This document shows positions 6,605 through 13,495 of a stretch of DNA of 13,495 bases, one piece after another (position 1 is the first letter of the stretch; each line of letters opens with the position of its first letter). The position numbers and the translations under genes are program-made. The notes under the pieces were generated by a model. That model had not been told where the DNA came from. It searched no databases and saw nothing but the letters and a program-made list of their open reading frames with translations. This DNA comes from Rhodoblastus sp. (GTDB lineage Bacteria; Pseudomonadota; Alphaproteobacteria; Rhizobiales; Beijerinckiaceae), in contig CP059255.1 of the NCBI GenBank assembly GCA_013693735.1, positions 1,873,171 to 1,886,665 of the forward strand, in the 5' to 3' direction.

Positions 6605-6960
6605 ATGGCCGCCGACTTCTTCGATCCCGCCGACCAGCTTCTTGCCGTCAGCGCCGCGCGTGTCGCCGCCGCCAGCGCGCCGCCTCCGCGCCCGCCGCGC
6701 CGGCGCAGCCCATGACGCCGCCGGCCGACATCCTGGCGAGCTTCGAGAGCGCGGCTGATCAGTATGGCGTCCCGGTCGATGCGCTGCTCGGCATGGCCGA
6801 CCGCGATTCCGGCTTCGATCCGACCGCGCGCTCGCGCGCCCCGGCCCGAAGAAGCGCGGCCTGATCAACGTCTCCGACGAGGACATGGCGCGCGGCGTGA
6901 ACCCCTATGACGCGCCCCAAGCGATTGAAGCGACCGCGCGTAAGCTGCGCGCGCACATGG
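6605..6960 (+). other. Giant protein, segment 1: lytic-transglycosylase-like domain
   Basis: The opening frame gives MAADFFDPADQLLAVSAARV and stops at 6713-6715. The next frame gives PADILASFESAADQYGVPVD followed by ALLGMADRDSGFDPTARS and stops at 6862-6864. The third continues GLINVSDEDMARGVNPYDAP and IEATARKLRAHMDSG. This is the layout of an SLT-type muramidase: ESGxxP motif, then VNPYD, then a helix. The catalytic Glu position reads Asp (GAT, 6805-6807) in RDSGFDP. Such domains open peptidoglycan during DNA entry. Confidence 0.65.
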
Positions 6961-9900
6961 ACAGCGGCGCGACGCTCGACGACGCGATCCGCGCGCACGG
7001 CGGCGGCGACGACTATCTCAACGACGTGAAGTCGCGCGCCGCCCGCCTCGCCGACGCCCTCTATCCGCAGCAGCCGGCCGCCGCGCCCGTCGATCCGGCG
7101 GCGCACAACATCCCAGAGCCGGCGGCGCAGGGCGGCTTCTGGCGGCGCTACGCGGGCGACACGCTCGCGCATTTCGGGTCGTCGGTCGTGTCCGGCGCGG
7201 GAGATGTCGCGTCTGGCCTGGCGCAGGCCGGCGCGGCCTACGACCGCAATGTGGGCGGTTTCTGGGACCGCGTGACGGACAAGGCGCTCGCTCGCCTCGC
7301 CCATGCCTTCGGCGACGAAGAGGCGGCGCGGTCCTTCGACAAGAACGCGGGCGCGCTCTCTGCGGTCGGCGGCGCTATCGGCAAGGCGGCGCTCGACGCC
7401 TCCGGCCGCGCGATGAAGGGCGCGGGCGAGAAGATCGACGAGAAGCTCCTGTCGGTCGAAGGCAAGAAGGCGCTGGAAGGTCTCGCGCCGAGCGGCAAAC
7501 TCGGCGACATCTCGACCTGGACGCTCGGCAAGGAACCGTCCGTCCAAGGCTTCTTGCTGCATGGCGTCGGCATGTTCGGCGCGATGGCCCCGATCATGGT
7601 CGGTGGCGCGATCTCTGGCCCCATCGGCGCGGCGGGCGCTGGCTCCGTCCAGATGGCGGGCATGGGGTCCGAGCAGGCGCAGCGCGAAGTCGAGCGCGCC
7701 TTCAAGACGCCTGCCGCTCCCGGCGAAGGGCCGGGCGCGAATCTGCTGGAGCAGCAGTCGAAGTTTTTCCGAGACCAGATCGCCGCCGGCAAGTCGCCGG
7801 AACAGGCGCTGGAGGCGACGAAGGACGAGGCGGCGAAATTCGGCGCGGGCGTCGGCGCGATTGTCGGCAGCGTCGGCGGCGCGATGGCGTCACGCCTCAT
7901 GCACCCCGCCCAACGATGGCTCGCCGGCTCCGGCTCCGCGCGCGCGGCTGCGGCGCAGCCGGTCTGGGCGCGGTCGAGGGCGGCGCGGTCATGGCTGGCC
8001 AGAACGCCGGCGTCACGGCCGCGACCAACGCCAGCGTCGGCTTGAAGAACGACCCGACCGAGAACATCGTCGGCGACTTCGCCGCCGGCACGCTGGCTGG
8101 CCTCGTTCCGGGCGGCGTCGGCGTCGCGCGTCGCGAGATCGGCCGCCGCCTCGCCGCCCGCGCGGACGCCGCGCGTCCCGAAGCCGCGCCGCCGGAGGAC
8201 ATGGTCCGCGAGACGCAGCCCGCCACGCAGGCCGCTGCGCCCGAGGCCCCGCCCGTGGTGAAAGGGCCGCTCGGCAAGGCGCTCGATGCTGGCGCGCCGC
8301 ACCTGACCGAAGCCGCGAAGCCGGCGGGCCGCGCCGTCACCATCACCGACGAGGCTGGCACGCACCAAGGCGTGATCGTCGGGCAGGACGCCGAAGGCGT
8401 GATGTTCCGCTCCCTGCACGGCCAAGACTTCCTCTACAGCGGTGCGGACATCGCGAATGGGAAGGTTCGCATCGACGGCGCGCAGCCCGAGCCGGTCGCC
8501 GCGCCGGAAACGCCGCGCGCGGACATTGCGCCGCGCGCTGGCGAGGGAAGTGCCGCCTCTGCGCCTGTCGCCGCCCCCGACGCATCTCGCCCGCCTGTGG
8601 CGCGCCCTGACGGGGCTGGCGATGCCACGCTGACCAAGCGCGCCGATCCCTCCGCCCGCGACGCGACCATGCCGACCGACCCTAGCGCGCCGCGCAGCGA
8701 GGCGCTGGAGCCGATGCGCGCCGAGACGCCGCGCGAGTCCGCCGCGACCGGGAAGCCAGCCAGCGTTCGGCGGAAGGCCGGCGCGAGGCCATCGCAACGC
8801 CCGCCGCCGACGCCGCGCCGCGCGCGCTCGCCGATTTGACCGAGCCCGAATTGCGTGCCCGCGTGAAGGAGATCGCCACCGAAGCGAAAGCCGATGGCGG
8901 ATGGACGAAGGATAGCCGGGCCGCGCGCCGCGAGGTCGAGGCCGAAATCCGTTCCCGCCAGCCGGCCGACGAGGCTGCCGCTCGCACCGACGCGGAACAG
9001 GCCCGCCGCGCGCCGGAGAAAGCGCAGGACGCCGAACGCGCGCCCGAGCGCAGCGAGACGCCGGCCAAGCCCGAGGACGCCGCCAGCGATTATGCGCCCC
9101 GGCCGGTAACTTCGGTCAAAGAGCGCGCCACGCGCCCCGACATGGTTCGCGCCGATCCGGCCGCAGGGAAGTGGTTCGGCTCGCGTGAGTTGGCCGAGCG
9201 CTTCGTCGGCAGGAAGAAGCTCGCTGACACGCACGAGATCGTTCAGACCGGACGCACTCGCTTCGAGGCCGTGCCGAAAACCGACGCCGCCGCCCGCGCC
9301 CGCGCGCAAGAGGATCGCGCGCGCCGCGACGCCATCGACCGCGCCGCCGAGAACGCCGACCGCTTCCTGATCGGCGACAAAATCACGGCCCACTACGCAG
9401 ATGGCGAAGTCGCCGGCGAAGTGAAGGCCCACACCGGCGACGGCGTGATCCTGAAGAAGGACACCGGCGGCGAAGTCTTCGTGCCGCACGCAGACATGGC
9501 CAGCGGCGAAGTCCGCCTGTCCGGCGAACCGTCGCCGCGCCGCTCGACGCGCCGTGACGCGCCCGGCGAAGGCATGAGCGCCGACCGCTGGCGAACCATC
9601 TGTCCGCCGGCCGCGACGGCGACGTGATCAGCCGACTGATCGATTCCGAACATGTCACGCTTCACGACACAGAGGAATCGCTTCCGGCTGGCGCGCGCCT
9701 CAAGGACCGCGCGATTCAGGGCGTGACCACGCCGGACGGCAAGATTCATCTCGTCGCTCGCAATCTCACGCCGCATACGGCCCGCGCCGCGCTGCTTCAT
9801 GAAGCGTTCCATGCCGGCGCGGAGCCGCTGGTCGGCTCCAAGGCGTGGGCGGGCCTGATGGACCGCGTGCGCGCTGGCGTCGATCCGTGTCGCGAAGCGA

Positions 9901-12900
9901 CACCGAGGGAAAGCCTTCTGGCGCGCGGCGCTCGACCGCGCCCGCGACGCCGGCACGCCGGAGCGGCATCTGGCCGAGGAAGTTGCGGCCTATGCCGTCG
10001 AGCATGCCGAGCGCGCGCCTGGCCTGCGCGAGATCGCCGACCGCATCGTCGGCCACGTCAAGGCTTGGGCGTTGCGCAAATTCGGCGCGCAGCTTGGCGC
10101 GGTCACGCCGGAACAACTTCGCTCGCTCGCCCTCACCGCGCTGCGTTCGTGGCGCGACAAGCCGGGCGTGCGCACCATCGATGGCCATCGCTACTCGGTC
10201 GCCGAGCGCCCGAGCGCCGCAGCGCGCGAAGACCGCAAGCCGGCCAGCACCGGCGGGCGCTCGCGCTATGCCGAAACGATCCAGCACGCCTCGGACGCCG
10301 TGACCGCGCTGATGGCCGGCGCGCGCGAAGCCCGCGACGAAGTGGGGCGCATCTCGTCCCTCGCTCTCGTTCCCGTCAGGCCGCTCTTCCTTGAGCTTGC
10401 TCGCCAGACGCCGAGCGCGCGCCACTACATCGACACGAAGCAGGCGATGGACCAGATGCGCCATCGCCTGAATCACGAAGATTCCAAGGTGCTCGACCGC
10501 TGGTCGAAGTGGGTGCGCAAGACCGAGATCGGGAAGTCCGGCCTTCGCTCGGTCAACGCCGACGCCAACAAGAGCCTCATGGACTTGATGCACGAAAGCA
10601 CGCTGCGGCAGGTCGATCCGTCCGAACCGTTCAAGCCGACCTTCACGCCGGACGACGCGGCGACCCTCGCGCGCCGCGCGAATCCGAGGCGTGGCAGAAG
10701 GCTTGGGCCAAGAAGGAGACCGACGCGCAGCGCAAGGCCGACCACGAGCGCCTTAAAGAGAAGTGGGACGCCCTGCCAGAAGAGGCGCAGGACATCTATC
10801 GAGAGGTCCGCGACGCCTATTCCAAACGCGCCGACGAGACGGAGAAGGAGGTCGTCGCGAACATGCGCCGCGCCCTCGACGCCATCTCCGAGCGCGCGCA
10901 GCAGCGCCATGCCGACGAGTTGGAGCGCATCGCCGAAGAGGGCTTGACCGGCAAGGAAAAGGACGAGGCGATCAAGACCGCCGACAAGGCGCTGGCGATG
11001 GCGCTGGCCCGAACGGCCCGCAACAAGGCCGCGCGCCTCAAGAGCCTGCGCCAGCAGTTCGAGAGCAATCGGCTCGACGGCCCCTATTTCCCGCTGTCCC
11101 GTTTCGGCCAGTATTTCGTCACGGTGCGCGACGCCGAGGGCAAGGTGCTGTCGTTCTCCCGGTTCGAGAAGCGCGGCGAGCAGCGTCGCTTCGCCGAAGA
11201 GCAGCGCGCCGCCGGCAACACGGTCGAGGAAGGGCTGGCGTCGGCCAAGGGCGAGTTGGAGCGCAACATCGACCCGAAGTTCGTCGCCGACGTGGACGAC
11301 ATCCTCGCCGAGGCGAAGGCTCCCGACACCGTGCGCGATGCAGTTTGGCAGCGCTATCTCGAAAGCCTGCCTGACCTGTCGATGCGCAAGAACCGCATCC
11401 ACCGGAAAGGCCGCGAGGGCTTCAACCCGGACGCGCTGCGCGCCTTCGCGCACAACATGTTCCACAGCGGGCACCAGCTTCGCGGCTGCGCTACGGGCAA
11501 GAGCTTCAAGGACACATCGACGCGAGCAAGAGGGAAGTCCGCAACGCGGCCGATCCCGTCAGGGCGCAAGCCGTGGTCAACGAGATGATCCGCGCCCACG
11601 ACTTCGTGCTGAATCCGAAGGGGGCTGCGTGGTCGCACAAAGCGACTTCCGCCGCGTTCCTCTGGACGATGGGCTGGAACCTTTCGACCGGGCTTGTCGT
11701 CCTTCACGATCCGATCCAGCGCGGCATCTCCAACATCGGCTACGACGCCGAAACCGGCAATGTCGGCGTGAAGAAGTCCGCCGCCGCCATCGCGCGCACG
11801 TTCTCGGAAGTCTTCCGAGGCCGGGGTTTCATCGAGAAGTCCGGCCGGTTGACGCCGGAAGAAACCGACGCGATGCAGCGCGCGAAAGACCTCGGCGTGA
11901 TCGAGAGCACGAACGCGCACGATCTGGCGGGCGTGGCGGACGCTGGCCTCGACTACTCGCCCTGGCGGCACAAGGTCATGCAGTCCGCCTCGCTCCCGCT
12001 GCACCATGCCGAGCGCGTCAACCGCGAAGTGACCTTCATGGCCGCCTATCGCGTCGCCCGAGAGGCCGGACTGGCGCACGAAGCCGCAGTGAAGAAGGCC
12101 GCCGACCTCACTTGGATGAGCCAGTTCGACACGCAAGCCTCATCGAAGGCGCGGTTCATGCGAGGCCCGACCGGGCGCGCCGCGTTCGCGCTCGAAACTT
12201 CCACGCGAACATCATCTATCGCATGGTGAAGGACGCCCACGGCTGGTTCAACGAAGCCACGCCCGCCGAGCGCAAGGCGGCCCAGGGGCGGTTCCTGTCC
12301 TCGCTCGCCATCACCGGCATGATGGCTGGCCTGCGAGGGGCCTATATGGCCAGCTACATCATCCCTGCGCTGGCGGGCGCGGCCGGTCTTCTCGGCCTCT
12401 ACGACAAGGACAAGGACGAGCCGCAGGAGTGGCTGCGGCGGACCATCCTCAACAACATGCCCGATACGATGATGGGGCGGGCTGTCGGCGGGATGCTGAT
12501 GGACGGCGTGCCCGGCTATCTGACGGGCGTCAATCTTTCGGATCGCATCGGCGTGCCCGACATCGGCTATCGCAATCCCGAACACGAGATGAGCGCCGAG
12601 AAGCTGTGGGAATATCTGATCGAGCAAGCCGGCGGACCTGCGCTCGACGTTGGCAAGAAGCTCTTCACCGGCGCGGCGGACGTGGCGCGCGGAGAAGTGC
12701 AGCGGGGCGCGGAGAAGATGCTTCCCGCCGCCTTCCGCAACGTCTCCAAGGCGATCCGCTATGCGCAAGAGGGCGTGACGGACAAGGCGGGCGACGACAT
12801 CGTTGATAAGGTCGCGCCGCAGGACATCGCGAAGCAGGTCATCGGCCTGAATCCGGCCGAGATCGCAGACCGGCGCGCGCGCAACAACTTCCAACGAAAC

Positions 12901-13188
12901 GTGCAGACCAAGATGGCGGAGAAGCGGCGCGAGACGCTGCACGTCATGACGCACGCCATCGAGAGCCACGACGCCGGCAAGATGGCGAACGCGCGCGAAG
13001 AGCTTCGGCGCTTCAACGCCAAGTTCCCCGAGAAGGCGATCACGGCGCGCAGCATCCTCGATTCCGTCAAGGCGACCAACCGGCGCTCGAACCGCAAGGA
13101 GTTCGGCGTCCTGCTCGACCTGAAGCTGGCGCGAGGCATCAAGGCGAACACGTCGCCGTCGATTTACGCGCGCGAAGAAAACGACTGA
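6605..13188 (+). CDS. Giant PLxRFG-family phage protein (about 2,197 aa), broken by about ten one-base losses
   Basis: From the ATG at 6605 to the TGA at 13186-13188, homologous-looking protein sequence runs continuously but changes frame about ten times, near 6680, 6840, 7945, 8755, 9590, 9885, 9915, 10675, 11480 and 12195. Each step fits a loss of one base; adding ten bases gives 6,594, a whole number of codons. Domains in order: lytic-transglycosylase-like N-terminus, glycine-rich hydrophobic region, two related small beta domains, HExxH metallopeptidase-like motif, long helical region, PLSRFG motif (11091-11108), and a C-terminal part with a hydrophobic segment. Proteins with the PLxRFG motif are very large phage proteins of uncertain role, probably virion internal or DNA-ejection proteins; that role is inference. 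Start choice: the MAADFFDPADQLLAVSAARV opening resembles the short N-termini of such proteins. Confidence 0.85.
6885..8045 (+). other. Giant protein, segment 2: glycine-rich hydrophobic region
   Basis: After the transglycosylase-like end, this frame encodes a helical region (GFWDRVTDKALARLAHAFGD) and then glycine-rich hydrophobic stretches (FLLHGVGMFGAMAPIMVGGA, then ISGPIGAAGAGSVQMAG, and later FGAGVGAIVGSVGGAMASRL). Such glycine-zipper-like segments are common in proteins that insert into membranes. The open frame runs to 8045, but natural sequence leaves it near 7945. Confidence 0.6.
7916..8839 (+). other. Giant protein, segment 3: hydrophobic end and first small beta domain
   Basis: The coding signal resumes around 7950 as AAGLGAVEGGAVMAGQNAGV and includes IVGDFAAGTLAGLVPGG. 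It is followed by a Pro/Ala-rich linker and a compact beta-rich unit (GRAVTITDEAGTHQGVIVGQ ... VMFRSLHGQDFLYSGADI). A long low-complexity Ala/Pro/Arg linker follows. The frame runs to 8839, but natural sequence moves to the next frame near 8755 (ASQRSAEGRREAIATPAADA). Confidence 0.6.
8327..8478 (+). repeat. Small beta domain, copy 1 (protein-level repeat)
   Basis: Encodes GRAVTITDEAGTHQGVIVGQ followed by DAEGVMFRSLHGQDFLYSGA and DIANGKVRI. It shares spacing and key residues with the unit at 9361-9522: T...G...G.V....(G)GV, then (D/V)F(L/V), AD(I/M)A(N/S)G.VR(I/L). It looks like an SH3- or KOW-like barrel; the fold is inferred. Confidence 0.5.
8836..9627 (+). other. Giant protein, segment 4: charged helical linker and second small beta domain
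   Basis: The frame reads through from about 8760. It gives LADLTEPELRARVKEIATEA, an Ala/Arg/Glu-rich linker, a unit GKWFGSRELAERFVGRKKLA with DTHEIVQTGRTRFEAVPK, a charged helix, and a beta unit (FLIGDKITAHYADGEVAGEV ... FVPHADMASGEVRL). The beta unit resembles that at 8327-8478. The break into the next frame is near 9590. Confidence 0.6.
9361..9522 (+). repeat. Small beta domain, copy 2 (protein-level repeat)
   Basis: Encodes RFLIGDKITAHYADGEVAGE, VKAHTGDGVILKKDTGGEVF and VPHADMASGEVRL. It is a diverged copy of the unit about 1 kb upstream. The two units flank a long charged linker, which suggests spaced binding modules within the giant protein. Confidence 0.5.
9597..9890 (+). other. Giant protein, segment 5: HExxH metallopeptidase-like domain
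   Basis: The frame gives HLSAGRDGDVISRLIDSEHV followed by TPDGKIHLVARNLTPHTARA and ALLHEAFHAGAEPLVG. HEAFH (9798-9812) matches the zinc-binding HExxH of metallopeptidases, placed in a hydrophobic helix after a beta strand (KIHLVA). A third zinc ligand cannot be assigned; a downstream Glu in EEVAAYAVEHAE (around 9985-10015) is a candidate. Protein cleavage or self-processing is inferred. Natural sequence leaves the frame near 9885. Confidence 0.6.
9915..10680 (+). other. Giant protein, segment 6: helical region
   Basis: Coding resumes as FWRAALDRARDAGTPERHLA and runs through ALRKFGAQLGAVTPEQLRSL, IQHASDAVTALMAGAREARD and VPVRPLFLELARQTPSARHY. It ends near SLMDLMHESTLRQVDPSEPF, a phrase I associate with PLxRFG giant proteins. 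It is mostly helical with charged, coiled-coil-like stretches. The open frame continues to 10947, but natural sequence shifts near 10675. Confidence 0.6.
10680..11588 (+). other. Giant protein, segment 7: coiled-coil and PLxRFG motif
   Basis: A strongly charged helix (ESEAWQKAWAKKETDAQRKA to VREVRDAYSKRADETEKEVV) leads to RLDGPYFPLSRFGQYFVTVR. The hexapeptide PLSRFG at 11091-11108 is the family signature. It is followed by a beta/alpha stretch (EGKVLSFSRFEKRGEQRRFA) and SMRKNRIHRKGREGFNPDAL. Natural sequence leaves this frame near 11480, at the end of NMFHSGHQL. Confidence 0.8.
11480..12229 (+). other. Giant protein, segment 8: conserved region after the PLxRFG motif
   Basis: From about 11480 the frame gives RLRYGQELQGHIDASKREVR, then MIRAHDFVLNPKGAAWSHKA, a hydrophobic helix TSAAFLWTMGWNLSTGLVVL and QRGISNIGYDAETGNVGVKK. 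A helical stretch (VMQSASLPLHHAERVNREVT) follows. The open frame ends at 12229, but natural sequence moves on near 12195 (AAFALRNFHANIIYRM across the break). Confidence 0.65.
12190..13188 (+). other. Giant protein, segment 9: C-terminal part with membrane-like segment
   Basis: The frame gives RNFHANIIYRMVKDAHGWFN, then a long hydrophobic stretch (FLSSLAITGMMAGLRGAYMA, SYIIPALAGAAGLLGLYDK) that could span or insert into a membrane. It then has GRAVGGMLMDGVPGYLTGVN, RIGVPDIGYRNPEHEMSAEK and a basic helical tail ending in YAREEND. The stop is at 13186-13188, and the next ribosome binding site follows immediately. Confidence 0.7.
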
Positions 13189-13216
13189 CCCACAGGCTCA
13201 ACAGAAAGGACCGATC

Positions 13217-13495
13217 ATGAAAGCGCACATCACCGGCTGGACGCAGCACGGCTTCCCGCCCGAATCCGAGAGCAAGCTGCTGACGCTTCTCAAGCCGGGC
13301 GCTCACAACCTCGCAGGCGTCGCGAAGTCGGGCCGCACGAGCATCGCCGCTGATCTCGCCGTCGCGCTGGCGGCGGGCCGCGCCGGCGCGCCGAGCGGCT
13401 TCTTCGGCATGACGGTCGCCGCGCCGGTCGGCGTCGCCATCATTCCCGATCAGCGTCACAGCGCGCACATGGCGCGCGCCATCGAGGCGGCGGCC
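13217..13495 (+). CDS. RecA-like ATPase (AAA_25/RepA-type), N-terminal 93 aa, cut by the window end
   Basis: The ATG at 13217 follows AGAAAGGA, a strong ribosome binding site seven bases away, and the frame is open to the last base. The start reads MKAHITGWTQHGFPPESESK, and a P-loop follows at about residues 31-50: NLAGVAKSGRTSIAADLAVA. Family members usually have G-x-x-K-S-G-K-[ST]; here the Walker A lysine is Arg (SGRTS). The next strand reads VGVAIIPDQRHSAHMARAIE, where the family typically has an acidic pair. It may be a degenerate or altered ATPase working with the replication genes, or a partition/helicase-like accessory. It starts 28 bases after the giant gene and is likely in the same operon. 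Confidence 0.7.
   Translation, partial: MKAHITGWTQHGFPPESESKLLTLLKPGAHNLAGVAKSGRTSIAADLAVALAAGRAGAPSGFFGMTVAAPVGVAIIPDQRHSAHMARAIEAAA

Noticed and set aside
7238-8797. 519-codon minus-strand open frame opposite the giant gene
   Set aside because: The + strand shows continuous family-like protein here, and the minus translation is Arg/Gly/Ala-rich without motifs.
10473-11474. 333-codon minus-strand open frame
   Set aside because: It overlaps the PLxRFG motif region, which is clearly coded on the + strand.
6605-13188. Programmed ribosomal frameshifting to express the giant protein
   Set aside because: About ten breaks in the same direction, without a repeated slippery site, cannot be explained by programmed events.
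6605-13188. Biological decay of the giant gene into a pseudogene
   Set aside because: I see no in-frame stop substitutions within the natural segments, codon usage is intact, and all breaks go in one direction; technical loss of bases fits better.

Overview
The window is a high-GC stretch read almost entirely on the + strand. It is the interior of an integrated phage or phage-satellite element, most likely in an alphaproteobacterium. That host guess rests on GC-rich codons ending in G or C, on GANTC sites, and on the style of the phage genes; it is not proven by the sequence alone. The left edge cuts the integrase and the right edge cuts an ATPase gene, so neither end of the element and no attachment site is visible.

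Layout: (1) 1-534, C-terminal catalytic half of a P4-type tyrosine integrase, followed by a strong stem-loop. (2) 602-1335, tightly overlapping small hypothetical reading frames, closed by a terminator-like hairpin at 1354-1382. (3) 1397-2275, a hypothetical helical protein gene. (4) 2395-2628, a small excisionase-type HTH protein, followed by a hairpin and a small hypothetical gene (2710-3031). (5) 3036-5401, a primase-polymerase/RepA-like helicase fusion, immediately followed by a cluster of eight GGTGCGG/CCGCACC copies (5411-5566) that is a candidate replication origin. (6) 5594-6579, two small proteins and a terminase small subunit. (7) 6605-13188, one giant PLxRFG-family phage protein gene (about 2,197 residues if repaired). 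It carries a transglycosylase-like N-terminus, a duplicated small beta domain, an HExxH motif, glycine-rich hydrophobic stretches and the PLSRFG motif. (8) 13217 to the end, the start of a second ATPase with an altered Walker A motif.

The gene order integrase - excisionase-like HTH - primase/helicase - iteron-like origin - terminase small subunit is the core layout of phage-inducible chromosomal islands (phage satellites). No large terminase, portal or capsid gene lies in the window, and the terminase small subunit sits directly upstream of a giant ejection-type protein. I read this as a possible satellite carrying its own internal or ejection protein, but an ordinary or rearranged prophage is not excluded.

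A dominant technical feature is that most long genes are broken by frame changes, and nearly all correspond to loss of one base (about 18 sites). Protein family sequence continues cleanly across each break. This points to sequencing or assembly deletions in GC-rich DNA rather than real decay, so the frameshifted genes are annotated here as single genes with the breaks described.
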